58,595 bases of DNA, taken from assembly GCA_028875335.1 (NCBI GenBank), contig JAPPEF010000379.1, positions 1 through 58,595 on the forward strand, in the 5' to 3' direction. Positions 8,212 to 16,506 of the stretch are shown piece by piece; position 1 is the stretch's first letter; each line of letters begins with the position of its first letter. The notes beneath the pieces are model-generated. The model ran no database searches. It had not been told where the DNA came from and worked only from the letters and a program-made list of their open reading frames with translations. The translations under genes were made by a program, and so were the position numbers. The DNA comes from Gemmatimonadota bacterium. GTDB taxonomy: Bacteria > Latescibacterota > UBA2968 > UBA8231.

Positions 8212-10425
8212 ATGTTGGTGAGTAGCGGTTTCCCTCATCGGCCTCAAATACACCATTTCCCCGATATCGACCTCTCAGAACGCCGTCGCTTGCACGGCAG
8301 CGGTTGCATAGCGCGGGCCACCGCGGTGCAGGCGGGAGATAATATCGATCTAACGCTGCGATTTAAACTCGGCGAGACCGCAATCCCTGCCGGTGGGCAC
8401 TTGCGGATCGCTTGGCTGTGGCCGTTCGACTGGTCCATGCTGCAGGCGAGCGATCCCGACGATTCGGGGTACGTTCGCGCATGCTGCTCGAAGCGTGAAG
8501 TCAACTTGCGGGTAACCTTTGCCTTCCGGGGCGACCTGATTCCGTGGAATCACCATATCGATGTCGAGGTTCTCTCCGGTGTGCTGACCGAGGGGGATGC
8601 GGTTGAACTGACCTGTCGGGAGTGGCGTGCTCCCACCTTCGTCGCACCCGATGCCGAACTGCTCTTTCTAATTAATCCGGATGGCAGAGACCGCTGGGTC
8701 CAGCTACCGCCTGTGCGAGGATTCCCCATTGTAGCTGGCGCTCCGGCGCGGCTGTTCGCCCTCGCTCCGGCGGATGGGCTCATCGACGAAGATATCGTAC
8801 TGACGCTGCGCGTTGAGGACGAGTGGGGGAACCCCTTACTCATCGAGGATTCCGTTCCGGAGGTAGTCCCTGCTGACGGAATCAAAGTGGTCTCCGTCGA
8901 AAGCGCTGGCGGCATGCCTGCTTACCAAGCGCGGGTGCGCATCGCCAGCCCAGGGATTCATCGCATTGAGGTTGCTGTTCCTCGCTTCCAACTGCGGGCG
9001 GAGAGCAATCCGGTGCGTATCGCCGCTGAGCCCCCTCCATTGCGCGTCTTCTGGGGCGACCTGCATGCTGGCCAAGGCCAAATTGGCTGCGGCGTCGGCT
9101 CGGTGCGTCACCATTTCGACTACGCCCATCACGTAGCTGGTTTGCAGGTCTGCTCACACCAAGCGAATGACCACCATGTCAGCTTGGATCTGTGGGAGCA
9201 AACGCGCCGCGAGTCGGCTGCTGCCAATGAAGAGGGACGTTTTGTCGCCTTTCTCGGGTGCGAATGGAGTGCCTACACACCGGAGGGCGGCGACCGCAAC
9301 GTCATTTACCGACGCGATGAGCCGCGCTTGCGGCGTTCTGGTCGCTTCTTCACCGAAGATGTGCCTGATCCAGAGCCTAACCTCGAAACAGCGACCGAGT
9401 TTTTGGCTGTCATGCGGGATGAGGAGGTATTCATCAACATGCACGCTGGTGGCCGGCCGACCAACCTCGATTTTCACGAGCCGGGAATCGAAACTCTCGC
9501 CGAGGTACACTCCACCCATGGTACTTCGGACTGGTTCGTGTTCGACGCCTTACGTCGCGGTTATCGCGTCGGGATAACCGCCGGAACCGACGGCGTTGCC
9601 GGTCGGCCCGGATGCGACCATCCCGGCAGTCGGCTTATCCGCAACGCGCGCAGCGGTATCACGGCCTTTTTGGCCTCCGAACTCAATCGGGATGCGTTGT
9701 GGGAAGCGATTGCATCGAGGCGGTGTTACGCCACTGACGGACCCCGCATACTGCTCGACGTCCGAGCCGACGGCCATCCCATGGGAAGCGAATACGCAAC
9801 GACCGAATCTCCTCTCGTGTCGATCGAGGCAGAGGGGACGGCGGCGATTGAGCAGGTCGACCTGCTGTGCGGTCCCGACTTGCTGTGGACATGGCGACCG
9901 ACGATGGCATCTGCCGAAGGTGCATTGCGCATCCTGTGGGGAGGAACCGAACGGCACGGCAGCGCCCCCGATCAGCGCGTCTGCTGGAAGGGCCGGTTTG
10001 TCGTTGAAAACGGACGTATCGCCAATGTTGAGCCCGTCGCTTTGGTCACTCCCTGCGACCGTCTCGAACTGGCTGATGACCAAACGGTCTGTTTCGACAC
10101 GGTCACTGCCGGCAACCGCATGGGAATGTGCCTAGAAATCGAAGCAGACGCGGCGACATTATGCCGCTTTGAATCCGGTCCTGCGACCTTCGCACTTGGC
10201 TTGGCCCAAGTGCGGGAGCAACCGATGCGAGTGGATGCGGGCGGTACCAGTCGGCACGTCATCGTCGGACAGGCCCCGAACCCGAACCTGCCGCGGCGAG
10301 TGGAACTCTCGTTCCGAGACACGCGGACGGTAAAGGGGCTATGTCCCTACTGGGTGCAACTGACGCAGTGCGATCAGCACCGCGCTTGGAGTAGCCCAAT
10401 TTACGTCCAGCGCCAGTTCGGCTGA
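8212..10425 (+). CDS. DUF3604-family protein (PHP-like metal-dependent hydrolase)
   Basis: 737 aa. The N-terminal 270 residues look like beta-sandwich material. The central domain carries the DUF3604/PHP-like metal motifs: FWGDLHAGQG (about 280-289), the His-rich HHFDYAHHV and ANDHHVS, FLGCEWSAYTP (about 350), FINMHAGG (about 405), EVHSTHGT (about 435) and GITAGTDGVAGRPG (454-467). The C-terminal 180 residues are again strand-rich. PHP-related proteins bind two or three metals and hydrolyse phosphoesters or related bonds; the DUF3604 family itself has no firmly known reaction. There is no signal peptide. The start at 8212 follows GGAG (8200-8203). It directly follows the sulfatase and probably works on the same compound. 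Confidence 0.8.
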   Translation: MLVSSGFPHRPQIHHFPDIDLSERRRLHGSGCIARATAVQAGDNIDLTLRFKLGETAIPAGGHLRIAWLWPFDWSMLQASDPDDSGYVRACCSKREVNLRVTFAFRGDLIPWNHHIDVEVLSGVLTEGDAVELTCREWRAPTFVAPDAELLFLINPDGRDRWVQLPPVRGFPIVAGAPARLFALAPADGLIDEDIVLTLRVEDEWGNPLLIEDSVPEVVPADGIKVVSVESAGGMPAYQARVRIASPGIHRIEVAVPRFQLRAESNPVRIAAEPPPLRVFWGDLHAGQGQIGCGVGSVRHHFDYAHHVAGLQVCSHQANDHHVSLDLWEQTRRESAAANEEGRFVAFLGCEWSAYTPEGGDRNVIYRRDEPRLRRSGRFFTEDVPDPEPNLETATEFLAVMRDEEVFINMHAGGRPTNLDFHEPGIETLAEVHSTHGTSDWFVFDALRRGYRVGITAGTDGVAGRPGCDHPGSRLIRNARSGITAFLASELNRDALWEAIASRRCYATDGPRILLDVRADGHPMGSEYATTESPLVSIEAEGTAAIEQVDLLCGPDLLWTWRPTMASAEGALRILWGGTERHGSAPDQRVCWKGRFVVENGRIANVEPVALVTPCDRLELADDQTVCFDTVTAGNRMGMCLEIEADAATLCRFESGPATFALGLAQVREQPMRVDAGGTSRHVIVGQAPNPNLPRRVELSFRDTRTVKGLCPYWVQLTQCDQHRAWSSPIYVQRQFG

Positions 10426-10430
10426 CATCG

Positions 10431-10464
10431 GGACAGTATCAACGAGGATTCTGTCCTACTTTTT
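10431..10464 (+). terminator. Weak terminator-like hairpin after the DUF3604 gene
   Basis: GGACAG (431-436) and CTGTCC (451-456) form a 6-bp stem, followed by TACTTTTT. The stem is short and the loop is 14 bases, so termination would be partial at best. It lies in the 130-base gap before the gene at 10556. Confidence 0.35.
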
Positions 10465-10555
10465 GTCGCCGAAAAGCTATCATTGTGCGTCGGTCGCGTC
10501 CGTTGCATATTCGTGCGGGACATCAAGATAGCACCTTTTGCCATGGAGACCCCGG

Positions 10556-12133
10556 ATGAAGGACTCTTCGATCTACATTCCCGCCTGCGACTGGGATTCG
10601 ACCGCATCATTGCCGCAATCCTGGGGATCCCCGCCTCTTGGCTGGCAGTATGCCAAGCGCCTAGTGCTGATAAACGACACGGCACACGAACGCCGGGGCG
10701 AACCGGTCGAAGCGGATGTGGACATTCACGCTGGACACATTACCGACCTTGGTCGCGAGGTCCGCGTCGCCTGTCTCCGCAGCGAAACCGGTCCTATAGA
10801 AGTCGTGCCGAGCCAAGCGCACCTCATCAACCGCGAGGACGAGTTGCTGCGCTGCCGGTTGTTTTTCCTCGCCGATGTGGCCGCTGAGGGTTCGGCGACT
10901 TACCTCCTGCTGTATGGCAACCCGGAAGCATCCGAGCCTCACTACGACACCGACCTCAAGGTTTCGGGCGAGGGGTATGCCCTTGAGGTGGAAAACGAGC
11001 ATTACCGCGCGGTCCTCGGGAAAATGAACGGCAACTGGCAAGACCACTACTCGAAAAGGGGGCCGGCAGAACTCGTACACCGGCAGGGTCACGGGGTCGA
11101 AGGTACCATTCACTGGGGCCCCGACTGGAGCGATGAGCGCGTCGGCCGCTACCGGCTCACCAACTGGGACGGCCCGCCCCTGTTCGACTACGATGTGATC
11201 AAGGGACCGGTCTGCGTACGCATCCGCCGCTGGGGCCACCCCATCCTGTCGCTCGGTCCCCAAGTTGGCCAGCCTCACAAGGTCATGGCTACCGTGACCT
11301 ACAGCTTTTGGGCCGGTCAGCCCTACGTCATCATGGAATCGAAGCTCAAAGTTCTCGAGGACGTGCGTTTCCGCGATTGCCGCAACGACGAGTTTGTCAT
11401 CGGTGAACAGCTACCCGAACGAGCTTGGATGGGACCAGATGGAGAGATCGGTTTTGGGGCCCGAGGTTGGCAGCGTGAGGATCCTCGCTGGGTGACCCAT
11501 TTCAACCGCGAAACCGGCGAAGGATTCGGCAGCATTCACCTTGAATTCGAAAACACCAATCCGAGCTGGCCGCAGCCGGCCCACGCCGGATTCTCGCACA
11601 CCGGCACCTGGGTCCGCTATCCAGTGCAGCTCGCGGCGATGCGCGCTGGCGAGCACGTGTACGAAAAAAACGCCTACGTCCTGCACCGGTACGAAGAGGG
11701 AGGGGAACACCACGGCCTCGGCGACCTTGTTGACCACCAACAGCGCCTTCTTAACCCTATCACCCAAGGGGAGGCTCCTCCGGCTCCTAGGCCGATCAAT
11801 CTCGACAATGTCATGGACGCGCTGCGAGCCACGAACGAATTCGAGCTCTACGTTCAAGGGTCACCTTGGGGGCAGCGCCAACTCAGCTTCGTCGATATCG
11901 GCATCGTCCAGGAGGTTATCATCGAGGGCAGCGACATCCGCGTCGATATCGTCATGCCGTACGCAGGTCGCGAAACTTGGTTCGACTGGTTTTCCGATGG
12001 CATTGAGGAGCAACTCCGTGCCCGCCTGCGGGACGTCGGCGAGGTCGAAGTGCGCCTCGTCCGCGAGCCGAAATGGACTCCACAGAGGCTGAGCGACCGC
12101 GCCCGCCGCGTCATCGGTCCTGGGGAAGAGTAG
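10556..12133 (+). CDS. Beta-rich, carbohydrate-active-like protein with C-terminal DUF59 (MIP18-like) domain
   Basis: 525 aa from the ATG at 10556, which has GGAGA six bases upstream. A TTG at 10538 is open but lacks a site. Residues 1 to about 400 are strand-rich and aromatic-rich (WQYAKRLVLINDT, IHWGPDWSDERVGRYRL, FWAGQPYVIMESKLKV) and recall polysaccharide lyase or glycan-binding sandwich folds, but I cannot name a family. The last 110 residues (about 415-525) match the DUF59/MIP18 pattern: FVDIGIVQEVIIEGSDIRVD, then EQLRARLRDVGEVEVRLVREPKWTP and LSDRARRVIG. The Cys usual in Fe-S-related DUF59 proteins is absent (GRETWFD instead). Such a fusion is unusual. It ends 4 bases from the stop of the convergent gene. 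Confidence 0.6.
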   Translation: MKDSSIYIPACDWDSTASLPQSWGSPPLGWQYAKRLVLINDTAHERRGEPVEADVDIHAGHITDLGREVRVACLRSETGPIEVVPSQAHLINREDELLRCRLFFLADVAAEGSATYLLLYGNPEASEPHYDTDLKVSGEGYALEVENEHYRAVLGKMNGNWQDHYSKRGPAELVHRQGHGVEGTIHWGPDWSDERVGRYRLTNWDGPPLFDYDVIKGPVCVRIRRWGHPILSLGPQVGQPHKVMATVTYSFWAGQPYVIMESKLKVLEDVRFRDCRNDEFVIGEQLPERAWMGPDGEIGFGARGWQREDPRWVTHFNRETGEGFGSIHLEFENTNPSWPQPAHAGFSHTGTWVRYPVQLAAMRAGEHVYEKNAYVLHRYEEGGEHHGLGDLVDHQQRLLNPITQGEAPPAPRPINLDNVMDALRATNEFELYVQGSPWGQRQLSFVDIGIVQEVIIEGSDIRVDIVMPYAGRETWFDWFSDGIEEQLRARLRDVGEVEVRLVREPKWTPQRLSDRARRVIGPGEE

Positions 12134-12137
12134 CCTC

Positions 12138-13508
12138 TTACAACACCAGCTTGTCCGGCGGCTCGTAGTCGCTTTTGCGCGGGTCCCAGCGGGTGCCGCA
12201 TTTGTCGCTGATGACCACCCATTCACCCGAACTGAGGTTCCCTTGGTGGTGGTAGTTGAAGCGCCTGAGCCCGGCGGCCTCAGCGGTGTCGAGCAACATC
12301 TTGAGGTCGCGCGCCGACATTGGGTCGCCGTCGTGGGGAAAGCGACCGGTGTCAAGCCAGGGCACGATGCGTTCCGGGTCATCGACCGCGGCTATCGCCC
12401 GTCGCGTCTCTTGCGTTACCACTTGCTCGAAAAACTCCGGATTGAGGGCGCTTTCGAAGTCGAGCATGTCGTCGCCCACGCCCGGCAGGACGATGCCGAA
12501 GAGTGCTTGCACGACGTCGAGGGTGTCGGCTACACTGATCCCCGGATTCCACTCCAAGAGCGTCTGCGAATAGCGGTAAACCGTGCCGAGGAAGCCGTCG
12601 AAGCCTCGGTGAAAGAAGTAGTGCTTCGGCAACAGGAAATCCATGAACTGGGCCAGATCGACGAAATCGTACCCACATAAGGGAGCGAAGGCGGCCGAGC
12701 GCGGGCCGCATCCTAGGCGCACCGGGCGCTCCAACTCGGCGGCGACGCCTGCGCGGATGCGGCGAAAATAGCGAGTCAGCGAGTCGGCCCGGAACGACAG
12801 CCAAGCCATCAGATCGGGATCGGCTCCGAGCATGCGGTAGGCTCCGACTAGGCCGCCGCGGGCGTGTCCGCGAATGCGCACCGGGTCTAGGTTGTGGAAC
12901 AGGGACAGCAGCCTGTCTTTGGCGGCTACCATAGCTCCGTAGTCGTACCCCAGATCCTCGGCCATCGGCGCTACAGATTCCGGCAGGTCGTGAAAGAAAA
13001 AGGAGCGGTGATTCATGTGATGGGGGGCGATTTCGTATCCCCACTCTGGTCCGTCCATCACGGCACCGTCTGCCATCGGGAAGTGCTCTAGCGTGTCGAC
13101 CATACGCGCCACCCGCGATGCCAGCGTTTTGTCGTCGTGCAGGTGGTGGCCCTGCCCGCCCGGACCGGCACCTCCATCGGCATACATACAGTAAACCTGC
13201 ATGCCGCGGTCTTTGGCGGCGTTCATCGTCTTTTCTAACAGGGCTCTTTTCTCGAGCAGCTTTTGTGCCGGTGGCGACGGTGGCTCGACGCCGAGGCGCG
13301 CGTACACTGCTGGGTTTGGATCGTACGCTTCCGCCACGATGTCGCCGGTGGGAGCGGACACGGCATCTTTCGATAGTCTTGCAGTGCCGAAAACGAGTGG
13401 ACCGAACACGACGCCGTCGACGCCGCCCTCCGCCCAAGCGTCGAGTATGCGCTCGTGATCGTTCATTACGCTTTCGAGATCGCGCATTACATCCATCCAT
13501 AGCTTCAT
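12138..13508 (-). CDS. Unknown protein, probable (beta/alpha)8-barrel hydrolase
   Basis: 456 aa. The frame is open to 13652, but the ATG at 13508 has a strong GAGGAGGT site and begins with a sensible strand and helix, so the longer version is rejected. Alternating strands and helices (GVDGVVFGPL, MQVYCMYADGG, DGAVMDGPEWGYEI, YDFVDLAQFMDFLLPKHYFF, RFNYHHQGN) suggest a TIM barrel. Asp152 and Glu155 in MDGPEW are candidate acid residues for a glycosidase-like site. I recognise no known family. It lies 19 bases downstream of a PhyH gene on the same strand, so the two form an operon. There is no signal peptide. Confidence 0.6.
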   Translation of the reverse strand: MKLWMDVMRDLESVMNDHERILDAWAEGGVDGVVFGPLVFGTARLSKDAVSAPTGDIVAEAYDPNPAVYARLGVEPPSPPAQKLLEKRALLEKTMNAAKDRGMQVYCMYADGGAGPGGQGHHLHDDKTLASRVARMVDTLEHFPMADGAVMDGPEWGYEIAPHHMNHRSFFFHDLPESVAPMAEDLGYDYGAMVAAKDRLLSLFHNLDPVRIRGHARGGLVGAYRMLGADPDLMAWLSFRADSLTRYFRRIRAGVAAELERPVRLGCGPRSAAFAPLCGYDFVDLAQFMDFLLPKHYFFHRGFDGFLGTVYRYSQTLLEWNPGISVADTLDVVQALFGIVLPGVGDDMLDFESALNPEFFEQVVTQETRRAIAAVDDPERIVPWLDTGRFPHDGDPMSARDLKMLLDTAEAAGLRRFNYHHQGNLSSGEWVVISDKCGTRWDPRKSDYEPPDKLVL

Positions 13509-13527
13509 GGTCAACCTCCTCTGTTGT

Positions 13528-14283
13528 TCAGTGGGTAGGCGTAAAGCGGCACACGCCGTCGAAGGAGACGCGCAACCGGGGGTGGCTCTCGTAGGGCCAC
13601 GGATTATAGGAACGGGGAATGTAGTGGCCAGCCCAGCTATGGCGGAAAGCACCCTCCTCCAAAATGGGGCCGCCGCGATGGATTATGCGGCCGTTGAAGA
13701 ACACGATGTCGCCTTTGTCCGCTTCAATGGCAATTTCCGGCAACCCATTGCGCGCGAAAAGGGTGTCAAAAGCCTCGTCCGGCTCCCAGCCATACCAAGG
13801 ACCTAACTCGCCGTTTTCGTCGCGGCGGAAATGGCGCTTTTCTATTAGCTCTCCCTTGTGAGATCCCACCTGAATGTGAATGCTGCCGTTGCGGGCGCTG
13901 ACTGGCTGGAGAGCGACCCAAGCCGACATGCAGCCCGGCAGGAAAAAGGCGTCTTGATGCCGGCGTTGCTCGGAGCCTTTGTAGAAGTACATGCTCTGGA
14001 CCCCGTCTGGCTCGTCGCCAAGGAAGGTGCGCAGCGGCTGGCGCAGTCTGGGATCGAGCATCCAAGCTAGGCCAGCTGGATGGTGCAGGCTACGGCTAAT
14101 TAAGCGGCTCCAATCGTCCGGCTGACGCGGGGGATAGCCTTCAACGCTAAAGCGGCCGGCGTGAAGGTCCAGCATGTAGGCGACAAAGCAGTCGCACTCA
14201 TCGGCGGTAAAGCCGCCGCGGACGATTGTATAGCCGTCGCGCCCGTACTGTTCTTGGTGCAGGGCGGTTATTTCCAGTTCCAT
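13528..14283 (-). CDS. Phytanoyl-CoA dioxygenase (PhyH) family protein
   Basis: 251 aa Fe(II)/2-oxoglutarate-dependent oxygenase with a complete facial triad: His109 and Asp111 (RRHQDAFF), distal His202 (RIIHRGGP), and Arg214 for 2-oxoglutarate. NGSIHIQVGSHKGE (132-145) is the usual core strand with the GSH turn. It resembles ectoine-hydroxylase or phytanoyl-CoA-hydroxylase relatives only in general. The substrate is probably a small hydroxylatable metabolite. It is first in an operon with the barrel protein at 12138-13508. Its start at 14283 faces the AAA ATPase gene across a 65-base divergent gap that contains a 30-bp palindrome. Confidence 0.85.
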   Translation of the reverse strand: MELEITALHQEQYGRDGYTIVRGGFTADECDCFVAYMLDLHAGRFSVEGYPPRQPDDWSRLISRSLHHPAGLAWMLDPRLRQPLRTFLGDEPDGVQSMYFYKGSEQRRHQDAFFLPGCMSAWVALQPVSARNGSIHIQVGSHKGELIEKRHFRRDENGELGPWYGWEPDEAFDTLFARNGLPEIAIEADKGDIVFFNGRIIHRGGPILEEGAFRHSWAGHYIPRSYNPWPYESHPRLRVSFDGVCRFTPTH

Positions 14284-14315
14284 CGGGTGCTCGCTCTGTA
14301 ATTATGGACTTGACA

Positions 14316-14345
14316 ACTGACTGAATTAACGTTAATTCAGTCAGT
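14316..14345. promoter_or_regulatory. Perfect 30-bp palindrome between divergent genes (likely operator)
   Basis: The half-site ACTGACTGAATTAAC (14316-14330) is followed directly by its exact reverse complement (14331-14345), with no mismatch and no spacer. TTGACA (14310-14315) abuts its left end. The ATPase ATG begins at 14349, three bases beyond it, so the palindrome occupies the place where a ribosome site would be. A dimeric regulator site controlling both genes, or an mRNA hairpin that hides the start, are both possible. Confidence 0.75.
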
Positions 14346-14348
14346 ATT

Positions 14349-15521
14349 ATGTCCAATATTTATATACCCCAAGCACAACTTACTCGACTCAAGCGCCTAG
14401 CTACCCCTGGTAAAGTCGCCGTGGTGTACGGTCCTAGACGAGTAGGCAAGACCACCTTGATCCAGCACTACGTCCAACAGTACGACCGCGACGCCCTCTT
14501 GGTGACTGGGGAAGATATAACGGTACGCGAGTATTTGGAAAGTCAATCCCTAGTCAAATTGCGAGCCTTTATCGGACAACGGCGCACATTGATTATCGAC
14601 GAAGCTCAGTATGTGCGACAAATCGGCTTGAATCTAAAGCTATTAGCCGATCACGTCGAAGGGCTGCGCATTATCGCCACGGGGTCTTCTTCCTTTGATC
14701 TAGCGCAGCAGACGGGCGAGCCTTTGACGGGCCGCAAATACACTTTGCTGCTATTGCCCTTGGCCCAGCTCGAATTGCAGGAGGTGGAAACAGCTCACCA
14801 GACTAGGGCCCAACTCGAACTGCGGTTGATCTACGGGTCGTATCCCGAAGTCGTCCTCATGGAGTCGAACGAAGCCCGGCAGCTTTATATAAAGGAACTA
14901 ATCGCCTCCTATCTGTTCAAAGATATTCTACAGTTGGAAGGCATTCGACACGCCGATAAACTGCTCCGCTTGCTTCAGTTGCTTGCTTTTCAGATTGGCC
15001 GCGAGGTTTCGGTGGCGGAATTGGGAACCCAACTAGGTATGAACAAGAACACAGTGGAGCGCTATCTCGACCTGCTCGAAAAAGCCTATATCCTCTATAG
15101 CCGCCACGGCTTCAGCCGCAATCTCCGCAAGGAAATTACCAAGAGCCGGCGCTACTATTTTTACGACAATGGCATTAGGAACGGACTGATCAACAACTTC
15201 AACGTTCTGTCCCTGCGCGACGATGTGGGGGCCTTGTGGGAGAACTATGTCTTGGTCGAACGACTGAAGTACAACCTATATACGGGGCGCTTGGCCGAGA
15301 GTCATTTCTGGCGCACCTATGACCAGCAGGAGATCGACTTGATCGAGGAGTGGGGAGGGGAGTTGCACGCCGCTGAAATGAAGTGGTCGCCTCAATCCAC
15401 TACCCGAGTGCCGCGCGGCTGGCGTCAAGCGTACCGCGACAGTTCGTTCGAGGTCGTCCATCAAGAGAATTACCTCGAATTTATCACTGGTTCAAAAGAC
15501 GAAAAAAGCCATACTGTCTAG
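14349..15521 (+). CDS. AAA family ATPase with DUF4143 C-terminal domain
   Basis: 390 aa. Walker A GPRRVGKTT is at 28-36 and Walker B LIIDEAQ at 81-87. A winged-helix-like middle follows (SVAELGTQLGMNKNTVERYLDLLEKAYIL, about 220-250), then a DUF4143 domain with a nuclease-like WRTYDQQEIDLIEE and AEMKWSP near 320-355. This is the common AAA_14/DUF4143 architecture of bacteria and archaea. Its role is not settled and it is often seen in mobile or defence-related settings. It lacks a ribosome site because the 30-bp palindrome ends three bases before the ATG, which points to leaderless or tightly controlled expression. It stands alone on its strand, and its stop codon lies in a hairpin shared with the converging gene. 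Confidence 0.85.
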   Translation: MSNIYIPQAQLTRLKRLATPGKVAVVYGPRRVGKTTLIQHYVQQYDRDALLVTGEDITVREYLESQSLVKLRAFIGQRRTLIIDEAQYVRQIGLNLKLLADHVEGLRIIATGSSSFDLAQQTGEPLTGRKYTLLLLPLAQLELQEVETAHQTRAQLELRLIYGSYPEVVLMESNEARQLYIKELIASYLFKDILQLEGIRHADKLLRLLQLLAFQIGREVSVAELGTQLGMNKNTVERYLDLLEKAYILYSRHGFSRNLRKEITKSRRYYFYDNGIRNGLINNFNVLSLRDDVGALWENYVLVERLKYNLYTGRLAESHFWRTYDQQEIDLIEEWGGELHAAEMKWSPQSTTRVPRGWRQAYRDSSFEVVHQENYLEFITGSKDEKSHTV

Positions 15522-15540
15522 GGCAAATACCATGCCCTAG
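15518..15540. terminator. Convergent hairpin containing both stop codons
   Basis: CTAGGGCA (15518-15525) and TGCCCTAG (15533-15540) form a perfect 8-bp stem with a 7-base loop. The left arm contains the TAG of the ATPase (15519-15521) and the right arm contains the TAG of the minus-strand dehydrogenase (15537-15539). No clear T tract follows on either strand, but the position suits a bidirectional terminator. Confidence 0.5.
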
Positions 15541-16493
15541 TACCCTTTCTTCTTGTCGATAATATTGAGCACCGGCTCGCCTTTGAGGTAGCGCTCCAAT
15601 TGGGCGCAGAAGAACTCGTAAACCTTGCGCGGTCGGTGCTGTGAGGCACCGGCCCGATGCGGGGTGAGGATGATGTTGGGCGCGTCCCACAGCGAGGATT
15701 CGGAGGGCAGCGGCTCGATTTCGGTAACGTCGATACCGGCTCCGGCGATCTGCCCGGCGTGCAGGGCCTCGCAGAGAGCGTCCTCGTCGATGATTCCGCC
15801 CCGCGTCACGTTGATCAGATAGGCGCTCTTCTTCATCAGCGCCAGTTCCTCTCGCCCGATGAGATGGTACGTCTCCTCGGTGAGCGGACAGGCCATCATC
15901 ACCACGTCGGCGCGGCGGAGGAGGCTGTGCAGGTTTTCGCGGGTGTTGTCTTTGAGTTCGGAAATGCCCGGCGGCCGGTCGCGGCGCACTGGATCAATGG
16001 CGATGATCGGCATGTCGTACCCAGCGGCCCGCTTGGCCATTTCAAGCCCAAATCCCCCCAGTCCCACAAGGCCCAACGTCTGCCCGGTTAGCTCGACGGT
16101 AGCGCCGCCAGCCCATTTGCGCTGGTCGCTGTGGCGAATCGACTGATCGATGCCCCGGGTTAGAGCGAGGAGCAAGGCCCAAGCGTGTTCGCCGCCTTGG
16201 GGGGCGTATAGCCCGGCCACGTTGGAAATAGCCACTTCGTCGCGAGAGATGATTTCGGGGAAGAGGAACTTGTCCATGCCAGTGCTGAAGGACTGGACCC
16301 AGCGCAGGTTGGGGGCGGCAGCGCAGACTGCGGGTGGGAAGTGACCGACGATGATGTCGATCTCGCCGGCTACGGCGAGGGCCTCTTGATCGTCGTTGGC
16401 CACAAAGACTTCGTGGCCGCCGTTGTCGCGCGCTATTTGGCGCAAGTGGTCGTGTTGTTCGTCGGTGAATGGGTAGTGGACTAGGATCTTCAC
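15537..16493 (-). CDS. D-isomer-specific 2-hydroxyacid dehydrogenase
   Basis: 318 aa from the GTG at 16493, preceded by GGAGGT. An in-frame TTG four codons further up overlaps that site and is rejected. The NAD-binding loop GLGGFG is at 144-149 and the catalytic set is present: Arg231 (TRGGIID), Glu258 or Glu260 (DVTEIEPLP) and His279 (TPHRAG). It interconverts 2-oxoacids and D-2-hydroxyacids with NAD(P)H; the substrate (glycerate, lactate or other) is not evident. It lies 13 bases downstream of a PfkB kinase gene, so the two are co-transcribed. A kinase plus a hydroxyacid dehydrogenase would fit glycerate or sugar-acid metabolism (inference). Confidence 0.88.
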   Translation of the reverse strand: MKILVHYPFTDEQHDHLRQIARDNGGHEVFVANDDQEALAVAGEIDIIVGHFPPAVCAAAPNLRWVQSFSTGMDKFLFPEIISRDEVAISNVAGLYAPQGGEHAWALLLALTRGIDQSIRHSDQRKWAGGATVELTGQTLGLVGLGGFGLEMAKRAAGYDMPIIAIDPVRRDRPPGISELKDNTRENLHSLLRRADVVMMACPLTEETYHLIGREELALMKKSAYLINVTRGGIIDEDALCEALHAGQIAGAGIDVTEIEPLPSESSLWDAPNIILTPHRAGASQHRPRKVYEFFCAQLERYLKGEPVLNIIDKKKGY

Positions 16494-16506
16494 GCGGACC
16501 TCCAAA

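Noticed and set aside
12379..13500. 373-codon minus-strand frame inside the barrel-protein gene
   Set aside because: It is extremely Arg-rich and low-complexity, typical of a shifted frame in GC-rich coding DNA. The frame at 12138-13508 has the ribosome site and normal composition.
13509..13652. N-terminal extension of the barrel protein to 13652
   Set aside because: It would overlap the upstream PhyH gene and reads like random sequence. The ATG at 13508 has a strong GAGGAGGT site.
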